This document shows, in pieces, positions 1-4,945 of a stretch of 5,356 nucleotides of DNA (position 1 is its first letter; the number at the start of each line of letters is the position of its first letter). The notes beneath the pieces were generated by a model. The model ran no database searches, was not told the origin of the DNA, and saw nothing but the letters and a program-made list of their open reading frames with translations. The translations under genes were made by a program, and so were the position numbers. The stretch comes from CAYXDR01 sp046498185 (GTDB lineage: Bacteria > Desulfobacterota > DSM-4660 > Desulfatiglandales > Desulfatiglandaceae), in contig JAWOBE010000116.1 in the NCBI GenBank assembly GCA_046498185.1, forward strand, positions 1 through 5,356, read 5' to 3'.

Positions 1-1152
1 GGCCCTTCCGCAGCGGATGCCGAAGACCACCGCCTCGGAAAGCGCGTTCCCGCCAAGCCGGTTTGCGCCGTGGGTACCTCCCGCCGTCTCCCCCACCACG
101 TAAAGCCCTTTGACAGCAGTCCTGCCGTAGGTGTCAATTTCGACCCCACCCATCGTAAAATGAGCAGCTGGTCTGATCATAACGGGTTTTCTCCTGAAAT
201 CCAGGATCCTTTCGAACCGCTGGAACAACTTTTCGGAGAGCCTTGCGTCCTCCGCCCGTACATTCCTCATATCCATCAGGATCGCGCCGTCTACCCCGTT
301 TCCATTCCTTATTTCCTCTAAAAGTGCCCTGGAGAACCGATCGCGCATCATCAACGCAATGGGCCGGGAGAATAGGCCGTATTTCTCCTTCAGATCCTCC
401 CCCAGTCGATTGGTGATCCGCGCGGGATCCGCGAACGCAGCCGGGAGGAGCACACGCTGACTCCCGCAGTCGGCCCTTATCAAGGGGTAGAACTGGACGA
501 ACTCCATGTCCACGAGTTCAAGCCCCGCGTCCAGGGCCAAAGCATAGCCTTCTCCAATAAACCCTGGAGCGTTGTCGTTGAACCGGAAAATTCCGGCACC
601 CCCGCCGGCGGCGAGGACAACCGAGGATGCGCGGAACGCGACAGTGGCGTTGGTCCGCCTGAAGAAACCGGCCGCCCCGCAGCACACTCCCTGGTGGACC
701 AGAAGACTCGTGATGACGACGCCATCCAGGAAACGGACCCCGGACCGCACGCACGCCCTGACGAGGGGGGGCGTCAGTTTCGGTCCGCCCACATAGGAGT
801 CTCCCCGGATGAAAAACCCCTTCTCCTGGTACTCGCCGGGCACACCTGTCGCCACCAGGGCCGCCACCGCTCCGGATGCGTCATGCACCAGGGCGTCCAC
901 GAGCCTTCGGTCGTTCACCATCTTTCCGCCTTCAAGGGTGTCGGACCGGTGAACCTCCTCGGGGTATGCCTCGGTGGAACAACGAAAGCCCGCTCCGGCC
1001 AGCACCGTGTTGCAGGCCTTGCCGGGGCGGCCCTTGGACACCGCTACGACCCTTTTACCGCCGGACGCGGCCCCGCCCGCCGCCATGAGGCCGGCGGCTC
1101 CGCTTCCGATAACCAGCACATCGGTTTCCACAATCTCATCGTACGTCTTCAT
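1..1152 (-). CDS. FAD-binding fumarate reductase / L-aspartate oxidase-like flavoprotein (partial, C-terminus off the left edge)
   Basis: The frame stays open for 384 codons from ATG 1152 to base 1. An N-terminal Rossmann motif GSGAAG (residues 16-21), an AAGGG turn (181-185) and GEGYALALDAG (200-210) identify the FAD_binding_2 fold of fumarate reductase, succinate dehydrogenase and NadB flavoproteins. Catalytic-site matches are R270 (in MMRDRFSRAL), H331 (HFTMGG) and R365 (GANRLGGN). Differences: the covalent-FAD His is replaced by Asn (CNT, 47-49), so FAD should be non-covalent as in NadB; QFHP is QFYP (220-223); and no TEG-x-RGEG-type segment is visible in the capping region. It could oxidise or reduce a dicarboxylate or another substrate, probably in the cytoplasm. 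The gene follows korC by 72 bp on the same strand and is probably in the operon. In-frame starts at 1164 (ATG) and 1182 (GTG) are possible; 1152 is preferred because of GGGGAAAG just upstream. Family assignment is firm; substrate is unknown. Confidence 0.88.
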   Translation of the reverse strand, partial: MKTYDEIVETDVLVIGSGAAGLMAAGGAASGGKRVVAVSKGRPGKACNTVLAGAGFRCSTEAYPEEVHRSDTLEGGKMVNDRRLVDALVHDASGAVAALVATGVPGEYQEKGFFIRGDSYVGGPKLTPPLVRACVRSGVRFLDGVVITSLLVHQGVCCGAAGFFRRTNATVAFRASSVVLAAGGGAGIFRFNDNAPGFIGEGYALALDAGLELVDMEFVQFYPLIRADCGSQRVLLPAAFADPARITNRLGEDLKEKYGLFSRPIALMMRDRFSRALLEEIRNGNGVDGAILMDMRNVRAEDARLSEKLFQRFERILDFRRKPVMIRPAAHFTMGGVEIDTYGRTAVKGLYVVGETAGGTHGANRLGGNALSEAVVFGIRCGRA

Positions 1153-1224
1153 ATCTTTCCCCATAACTCCCCGCCCGCGCACTTTTTACGAGGCCGTCAA
1201 CTTTATAATGTAAGCAAATAGATT

Positions 1225-1776
1225 CTATTCACAACTTGATAAAAGCTTTACTTGTTTTACACCCAAGGCGAAAGCCTCCAGGTTGATCCGGTCCTTTCCT
1301 GCGGGAACCGCGCTGGATATCGCCGCTTCGAAAGCCTCGCGGGGGATCAGACGGCTGACTTCCCAAAGAGCGCCCAGCATCACCATGTTCGCCGTGATTG
1401 AAAGGCCGATGTCATTGCGGGAGATGGATGTCGCAGGAACTCCGAAAACACGCCAGGGGCCTTCGGGCGGAGACGCAATCATATCCGAATCGACGATCAA
1501 AACCCCTCCCGGGCGAAGGGTCCCGATGAACCGCTCTATTGCGTCCTGCGCTTGAGCCGTCAAAATGTCCGGCGTGGTCACCCTTGGGTAAACCACGGGT
1601 TCATCGCTCACGATAACCCATGCCGCCGCAAAGCCGCCTCTGAGTTCCGAAGAATAGGCCTGCGTTTTGACCGCGAAAAGACCCGCATGGCTCACAGCGG
1701 CGGAACCGAGGATGTCTCCCGCCAAAATCGAACCCTGCCCGCCTACCCCGGATATCGTGATTTCCGTACGGCTCAT
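1225..1776 (-). CDS. korC: 2-oxoacid:ferredoxin oxidoreductase gamma subunit
   Basis: A 183-residue protein of the pyruvate/ketoisovalerate oxidoreductase gamma-domain family. It opens with the glycine-rich turn SGVGGQG (residues 9-15) and carries AYSSELRGG (40-48), the counterpart of the conserved SYGxExRGG segment of KorC/PorC proteins. Length is normal for a stand-alone gamma subunit. Together with KorA, KorB and KorD it forms the cytoplasmic enzyme that cleaves a 2-oxoacid with CoA to acyl-CoA, CO2 and reduced ferredoxin; in related enzymes this domain contributes to CoA handling. Its ATG overlaps the korB stop as ATGA (1773-1776), with Shine-Dalgarno AGGAGGG at 1784-1790, spacing 7, pointing to translational coupling. 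The stop codon is TAG at 1225-1227. The subunit family is clear; 2-oxoglutarate specificity is inferred from KorA. Confidence 0.93.
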   Translation of the reverse strand: MSRTEITISGVGGQGSILAGDILGSAAVSHAGLFAVKTQAYSSELRGGFAAAWVIVSDEPVVYPRVTTPDILTAQAQDAIERFIGTLRPGGVLIVDSDMIASPPEGPWRVFGVPATSISRNDIGLSITANMVMLGALWEVSRLIPREAFEAAISSAVPAGKDRINLEAFALGVKQVKLLSSCE

Positions 1777-2606
1777 GCCCCTTCCCTCCTGAAACTCTCC
1801 CGAAGTTCTTCCAGCTGCGAGGAAAGCTCCGGTTTATCCTCATCCGCGAACTCTCCCACAAGAATCCGTCCATTTGTTTCCTCGCGTGTCATCCCGGAAG
1901 CCTTTTTCAATGCCAGGCTTTTTTCCTTGAAATATTTCAATATATCAACAGCTTTCCCAATCCCGCTCGCCCGGCCGAATTGAACCGGACACTGGCTTAC
2001 GGCTTCTATCAAGGCGAAGCCTCTCTTTTGGATGCCTTTAACGATTGCCTGTTCAAGCCGGCGAGGATGGGCCGTAGTCCAGCGGGCCACATACGATGCA
2101 CCGGCCGCAGTTACCATGGGAGCTATATCGAAGGGCGGTTCGAGGGTCCCGTAAGGGTTTGTGATCGTCAAAATACCGCGTGGCGTCGTAGGAGCGGTCT
2201 GCCCGCCGGTCATACCGTATATGCCGTTATTCACCAGCACCACCGTGATGTCTATATTCCGGCGAGCCGCATGGATCAGGTGGTTTCCGCCGATCGCCGT
2301 CAAGTCTCCGTCCCCCGAGGCTACGAGCACGTTTTTATCCGGGAGTCCCAGCTTGACGCCTGTCGCAAAAGCAACCGGACGACCGTGGGTTGTATGAAGG
2401 GTGTCCGCATCAAAAAGCGGGCTCGGAATCCATGCCGCGCAGCCAATACCGCTCACAAAAACGAAATCATCCATGGTGAGGCCCAGCTTATCCATCGCCC
2501 TCAGGATCGCTGCGGCCACGATGCCGTTTCCACAACCCGGACACATCGTCGTGCGGGTGACATGGGGCCGGGTGAACTTTTTAAGCGGGTGTACGGGTAT
2601 CGTCAT
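1773..2606 (-). CDS. korB: 2-oxoacid (2-oxoglutarate) ferredoxin oxidoreductase beta subunit, TPP-binding
   Basis: A 277-residue thiamine-diphosphate-binding catalytic subunit. CPGCGNG (residues 22-28), SGIGCAAW (52-59) and SQCPVQFG (204-211) supply Cys22, Cys25, Cys56 and Cys206, the usual four ligands of the [4Fe-4S] cluster in KorB-type subunits. The TPP/Mg motif is GDGDLTAIGGNH (98-109) followed by NNGIYGMTGGQ (126-136). The frame is open upstream to ATG 2693, which would add 29 residues lying inside korA. ATG 2606 is chosen because it overlaps the korA stop (ATGA, 2603-2606), has AGGAGGT at 2613-2619 with spacing 6, and gives the usual family N-terminus and length. KorB performs 2-oxoacid decarboxylation and passes electrons to its cluster and then to ferredoxin. 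Family assignment is firm. The exact 2-oxoacid is inferred, and pyruvate or a branched-chain oxoacid is a less likely alternative. Confidence 0.95.
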   Translation of the reverse strand: MTIPVHPLKKFTRPHVTRTTMCPGCGNGIVAAAILRAMDKLGLTMDDFVFVSGIGCAAWIPSPLFDADTLHTTHGRPVAFATGVKLGLPDKNVLVASGDGDLTAIGGNHLIHAARRNIDITVVLVNNGIYGMTGGQTAPTTPRGILTITNPYGTLEPPFDIAPMVTAAGASYVARWTTAHPRRLEQAIVKGIQKRGFALIEAVSQCPVQFGRASGIGKAVDILKYFKEKSLALKKASGMTREETNGRILVGEFADEDKPELSSQLEELRESFRREGA

Positions 2607-3757
2607 CGTGCCACCTCCTCGATCACTTGGAGCACCGAAACCGGGTCGTGAAGCTGGCCAATGATTTCCGGGGGCTGAAAAAGGACTGGGCATTCGCCGC
2701 CCACCGCCGACCTTATATAAGGCAAAAGCTGCCCCAGGTTGTTTTCAAGCACGACGATGCTCGAAGCAGCCCGGGCCGCTGCTTCCACCTCTACATCCGG
2801 AAACGGCCATATGGTTTTAAGACGCAGCCGGCCTGCGGGCAGGCCTTTCCTGCGGGCGCCATCCACCGCGGCCTGAGCCGCCCTGGCCGTGGTGCCGTAG
2901 GAAACCAAGACCACGTCTCCTTCAGAATAATCGCTTTCCACTTGAACGATTTCGTCACGGTGAGAAAGTATTTTTTCGATCGGTTTCGTTACATAGGCAT
3001 GCATGGCCGCAGGGTCGGACAGATTGCGCATTCCGTGAGAGTCGTGACACGAACTTGTAACATGTGCCCGGCATCCTCTTCCGAAAACAGGCATCGGCGC
3101 CACCGACGGGTCCAGAAAGTCGGTGCGGGAGAGCGGATCGGTGCCCGGCGCCGCGAGCCTGCGGTTTACGATCTCGAGATCACCCGCGGACGGAATGCGG
3201 ACGGTTTCTTTCATATGGCCCAGAAACGCGTCAGCCAAAACAATCACCGGAACCCGGAAACTTTCCGCCAGGTTGAATGCTCGCACCGTCAGGTCGAACA
3301 TTTCCTGACCCGTGGAGGGTGAAAGCGCAATTAACTGATAGTCCCCGTGGCTCCCCCGGGCCGCCTGAACAATGTCTCCGGCGACCCCTACGGACGGCGC
3401 GCCCGTGCTGGGGCCCAACCGCTGAACGTCCACTATCACCAGCGGCGTCTCGGTGGCAGTCGCAAATCCGATGTTTTCCTGCATTAAGGACAGACCAGGA
3501 CCGCTCGTCGCCGTCATCGCCTTTTTCCCTGTCCAGGAAGCGCCGATGGCCGCACAAACCGCTGCAATTTCGTCTTCGGTTTGAAGAAAGGTGCCGCCGA
3601 CCGATGGCAACAGCTGTGAAAGTCGATTCGCGATTTCACTTGCAGGCGTAATCGGGTAACCGGCCATGAACCTGCAGCCGGCGGCAATCGCTCCTTCGGC
3701 CAGGGCTATATTCCCCATCATGAAATGCATACCGGAACGGTATCGACTAACCTGCAT
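2603..3757 (-). CDS. korA: 2-oxoglutarate:ferredoxin oxidoreductase alpha subunit
   Basis: A 384-residue alpha subunit with both expected parts. The N-terminal pyrimidine-binding transketolase-like domain shows GYPITPASE (residues 33-41), QTEDEIAA (59-66, with the Glu expected to activate TPP) and TATSGPGLSLMQE (82-94). The C-terminal domain shows VSYGTTARAAQ, KTIWPFP and ENNLGQ. The segment QRLGPSTGAP (112-121) resembles the RxGPSTGxPT signature of KorA proteins, which favours 2-oxoglutarate over pyruvate. ATG 3757 is preceded by GGAGGA (3766-3771, spacing 8), whereas the internal ATG 3730 has no ribosome binding site. The start lies inside the 3' end of the ferredoxin gene (11-bp overlap), and the stop overlaps the korB start. 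It assembles with KorB around TPP at the subunit interface. Full length with no disruption seen; substrate specificity is an inference from motifs. Confidence 0.95.
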   Translation of the reverse strand: MQVSRYRSGMHFMMGNIALAEGAIAAGCRFMAGYPITPASEIANRLSQLLPSVGGTFLQTEDEIAAVCAAIGASWTGKKAMTATSGPGLSLMQENIGFATATETPLVIVDVQRLGPSTGAPSVGVAGDIVQAARGSHGDYQLIALSPSTGQEMFDLTVRAFNLAESFRVPVIVLADAFLGHMKETVRIPSAGDLEIVNRRLAAPGTDPLSRTDFLDPSVAPMPVFGRGCRAHVTSSCHDSHGMRNLSDPAAMHAYVTKPIEKILSHRDEIVQVESDYSEGDVVLVSYGTTARAAQAAVDGARRKGLPAGRLRLKTIWPFPDVEVEAAARAASSIVVLENNLGQLLPYIRSAVGGECPVLFQPPEIIGQLHDPVSVLQVIEEVAR

Positions 3758-3977
3758 CTCTATTTTCCTCCGTCTCGATCACTATGGCCATATCCGGGCA
3801 GGATATCATGCAGTTGCCGCAGCCGGTGCATTTTTTCTGATCGCTCACCTGCGGAACCAGATAGCCCCGCGTGTTGAACAGGCCTGAGGAAACAAAAAGA
3901 TTCACCGGGCAGACAAATGAACAGATTGCACAATCTTCAATCCCTTTGCAGGCCTCGACGTCGATGTGTACAGACAC
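3747..3977 (-). CDS. korD: small 2x[4Fe-4S]-type ferredoxin, delta subunit of the 2-oxoacid oxidoreductase
   Basis: A ferredoxin of 76 residues from GTG 3977 (79 from GTG 3986), first gene of the kor operon. The second cluster site is canonical: CTGCGNCMISCPD, with Cys50, 53, 56 and 60. The first is unusual: C-x5-C-x2-C-x3-CP, with Cys10, 16, 19 and 23 (CKGIEDCAICSFVCP), three residues longer than the standard CxxCxxCxxxCP. It probably carries electrons between the TPP/FeS core (KorAB) and free ferredoxin. GTG 3977 is preferred because AGAGGTGA (3983-3990) lies 5 bp upstream, while for GTG 3986 the purine run directly abuts the codon. The stop lies inside korA (11-bp overlap), implying coupled translation. 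The fold assignment is firm; delta-subunit membership comes from position. Confidence 0.9.
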   Translation of the reverse strand: MSVHIDVEACKGIEDCAICSFVCPVNLFVSSGLFNTRGYLVPQVSDQKKCTGCGNCMISCPDMAIVIETEENRDAG

Positions 3978-3982
3978 AATAC

Positions 3983-3990
3983 TCACCTCT
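3983..3990 (-). promoter_or_regulatory. Shine-Dalgarno sequence that decides the korD start
   Basis: On the minus strand AGAGGTGA ends 5 bases before GTG 3977 and overlaps the alternative GTG at 3986. Spacing favours initiation at 3977, which removes three residues from the longest reading. Confidence 0.6.
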
Positions 3991-4000
3991 TAGTTCGGTA

Positions 4001-4028
4001 ATTTTAAAAAAACCCAGATAATCCTTAA
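4001..4028 (-). promoter_or_regulatory. candidate promoter of the kor operon
   Basis: The minus strand shows TAAAAT (4001-4006, five of six matches to a sigma70 -10) and TTAAGG (4023-4028, three of six matches to a -35), spaced 16 bp in an AT-rich patch. Transcription would begin near 3994, giving a very short leader before the korD ribosome binding site. The weak -35 makes this tentative; a start further upstream would put the inverted repeats at 4031-4192 into the leader. Confidence 0.3.
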
Positions 4029-4065
4029 CCAGTTTCCATCCGGAAATGGTCCTTTTGCCCAATCC

Positions 4066-4103
4066 CCCGACTGAAGTCGGGACAAGTCTGCGTCAACCCC
4101 GAC
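4066..4103. repeat. hexamer with two alternative pairing partners
   Basis: GTCGGG at 4076-4081 can pair with CCCGAC at 4066-4071 (4-base loop, TGAA) or with CCCGAC at 4098-4103 (16-base spacer). The two stems are mutually exclusive in a single RNA. Because both strands show the same geometry, the transcribed strand cannot be decided. Confidence 0.6.
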
Positions 4104-4163
4104 AGGATCCCCTCTGTGCGAAGCGAAGACAAAAATCCTCATTTCCAATCTGGAAACTTCGCT

Positions 4164-4192
4164 GTGCCCATCCGTCATTTCCGGATGGGCAC
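4164..4192. repeat. perfect 11-bp hairpin with 7-base loop
   Basis: GTGCCCATCCG (4164-4174) and CGGATGGGCAC (4182-4192) are exact inverted copies around TCATTTC. No U-tract follows immediately on either strand, so it is not a standard intrinsic terminator. It most likely forms one end of the repeat element, and might also insulate the divergent operons. Confidence 0.7.
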
Positions 4193-4215
4193 TAACGTTC
4201 TGCTAAAAAACCACC

Positions 4216-4244
4216 TTGACATTGCGTACGTAATGACGTACTTT
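4216..4244 (+). promoter_or_regulatory. sigma70-like promoter of the toxin-antitoxin operon
   Basis: A perfect -35 TTGACA (4216-4221) is followed after 17 bp by TACTTT (4239-4244), a three-of-six match to the -10 consensus. It lies about 30 bp upstream of the antitoxin start and is overlapped by the palindrome at 4226-4241. Confidence 0.65.
4226..4241. promoter_or_regulatory. palindromic operator, probable antitoxin binding site
   Basis: GTACGT-AATG-ACGTAC is a perfect 6+4+6 inverted repeat that fills most of the promoter spacer and enters the -10. CGTAC starts at 4225 and again at 4237, about one helical turn apart. YefM/Phd-type antitoxins repress their own operons by binding palindromes at the promoter, so this is the natural candidate. 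Binding itself is inferred. Confidence 0.6.
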
Positions 4245-4261
4245 TTTTGATACAAATAGTC

Positions 4262-4268
4262 AGGGAGG
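4262..4268 (+). promoter_or_regulatory. Shine-Dalgarno sequence that decides the antitoxin start
   Basis: AGGGAGG ends 5 bases before ATG 4274. The upstream in-frame ATG at 4247 has no such site, lies within a few bases of the predicted transcription start, and would add nine residues not expected in the family. Confidence 0.75.
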
Positions 4269-4273
4269 CAAAA

Positions 4274-4516
4274 ATGACAATACTATCAGCAACTGAGGCA
4301 CGCTCAAAATTTTACAGACTCATTGATCAAACATCATTATCACATGAGCCGATTCTTATAACAGGAAAGCGAGGTAATGCAGTTCTTATCTCTGAAGACG
4401 ATTGGAGATCCATTCAGGAAACCATGTTTCTTTTAAATATTCCAGGAATGCGTGAGTCTATCAGAGAAGGTTTAGAGACTCCAATAGAAAAGTGTAAAGA
4501 GGATCTGGACTGGTGA
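4274..4516 (+). CDS. yefM: YefM/Phd-family antitoxin
   Basis: An 80-residue antitoxin. The N-terminal half has the YefM/Phd DNA-binding and dimerisation pattern: MTILSATEARSKFYRLID (1-18), then a strand-turn-strand PILITGKRGNAVLISEDDW (26-44). The C-terminal half (about 45-80), with FLLNIPGMRESI and an acidic tail, is the segment that in this family wraps around and neutralises the toxin. ATG 4274 is chosen for its AGGGAGG site. The gene overlaps the downstream toxin by 4 bp (GTGA), ensuring coupled synthesis, and is preceded by a strong promoter with a perfect palindrome, consistent with autorepression that the toxin modulates. It is visibly more AT-rich than the kor genes, which suggests horizontal origin. 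Family assignment is confident; the symbol is by similarity of pattern. Confidence 0.9.
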   Translation: MTILSATEARSKFYRLIDQTSLSHEPILITGKRGNAVLISEDDWRSIQETMFLLNIPGMRESIREGLETPIEKCKEDLDW

Positions 4517-4776
4517 GCTGGAGAATTGTTTTTACAAAACACGCACAAAAAGATGCCAAGAAATTATCTGATTCAGGCCTAAAGTCAAAGGCAGAAGAAA
4601 TTATTGAAATATTGAAACAAAATCCGGACCAAACCCCTCCACCCTATGAAAAACTCATCGGTGACTTATCAGGTGCTTATTCAAGGCGTTTAAATATACA
4701 ACATAGAATTGTTTATCAGATCTTAAATGATGATAAAATTGTTAAAGTTATTTGCATGTGGACTCACTATGAATAA
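4513..4776 (+). CDS. yoeB: YoeB/Txe-family mRNA interferase toxin
   Basis: An 87-residue RelE-superfamily toxin close in length to E. coli YoeB (84). YEKLIGDLSGAYSRRL (45-60) and HRIVYQ (64-69) match the YoeB core, and the protein ends in THYE. The catalytic set of YoeB (Glu46, Arg65 and a C-terminal His-Tyr) is present as E46, R65, H85 and Y86, so the toxin looks active. Family members cleave mRNA in the ribosomal A site and stop translation. It starts at GTG 4513 inside the antitoxin stop region (GTGA overlap), with AAAGAGGA at 4496-4503, spacing 9; no nearby ATG competes. Cognate inhibition by the upstream YefM-like antitoxin is inferred from context. A general RelE/ParE toxin is the alternative, but the SRR, HR and HY residues favour YoeB. 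Confidence 0.92.
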   Translation: MSWRIVFTKHAQKDAKKLSDSGLKSKAEEIIEILKQNPDQTPPPYEKLIGDLSGAYSRRLNIQHRIVYQILNDDKIVKVICMWTHYE

Positions 4777-4945
4777 AAAGCAGCCTGGTCAGGCGATCAG
4801 CGGCAGGATGTTTTTTTGAGATACCTCCCAACCCCACTTCGTGATTTCGAAAAAATAGTTATGAGATATCAAGTGTTTACAGTCAAATGAACTTCCATTT
4901 TGGCACTACGGATTTTGATTTTTTTATAGCGTTGTCTTCAAAATT
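4777..4945. other. AT-rich spacer between toxin gene and transposase remnant
   Basis: No credible coding frame is visible on either strand. It contains the weak terminator candidate, an AT-rich tract around 4850-4930, and the junction next to the truncated transposase. It may include the original end of the insertion sequence, but no matching terminal inverted repeat can be identified because the other end lies outside the window. Confidence 0.4.
4783..4817 (+). terminator. possible weak terminator after the toxin gene
   Basis: A short GC-rich stretch with GCCT-GGTC-AGGC (stem 4, loop 4) is followed, after about 20 bases, by a run of seven T (4811-4817). The stem is short and not adjacent to the T-run, so the call is weak; position just after the toxin stop is its main support. 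Confidence 0.25.

Larger units (their letters stand above)
4031..4192. repeat. cluster of nested inverted repeats, REP/MITE-like
   Basis: About 160 bp between the divergent kor and toxin-antitoxin operons is packed with dyads. TTTCC-ATCC-GGAAA lies at 4033-4046 and TTTCC-AATCT-GGAAA at 4142-4156. The 13-mer at 4036-4048 (CCATCCGGAAATG) recurs inverted at 4176-4188. CCCGAC/GTCGGG forms a hairpin at 4066-4081, and a perfect 11-bp stem lies at 4164-4192. A 62-codon minus-strand reading frame covers 3990-4178 but has no coding character. The density of related dyads suggests a non-autonomous mobile or REP-type repeat; copy number elsewhere cannot be seen here. Confidence 0.5.

Noticed and set aside
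1204..1209. Exact TATAAT on the plus strand
   Set aside because: No -35-like hexamer lies at a suitable distance upstream, and it would drive transcription antisense to korC.
694..1221. 175-codon plus-strand open frame opposite the flavoprotein
   Set aside because: It is antisense to a clearly conserved gene, has a low-complexity Arg/His/Gly-rich translation, and shows no domain; GC-rich genes commonly produce such shadows.
2607..2693. 29-residue N-terminal extension of korB from ATG 2693
   Set aside because: It lies inside korA, adds residues outside the family pattern, and the downstream ATG 2606 has a strong Shine-Dalgarno and an ATGA overlap.
1980..3322. Two long plus-strand open frames (1980-2651 and 2627-3322) opposite korB and korA
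   Set aside because: The translations match no family I recognise and lie antisense to well-conserved Kor subunits; they are explained by third-position GC.
3990..4178. 62-codon minus-strand open frame upstream of korD
   Set aside because: It falls almost entirely within the inverted-repeat cluster, has no ribosome binding site of note and no recognisable protein features.
4164..4192. Perfect hairpin considered as an intrinsic terminator
   Set aside because: Neither strand has an adjacent T-run, and no convergent gene ends there; the neighbouring genes diverge from it.
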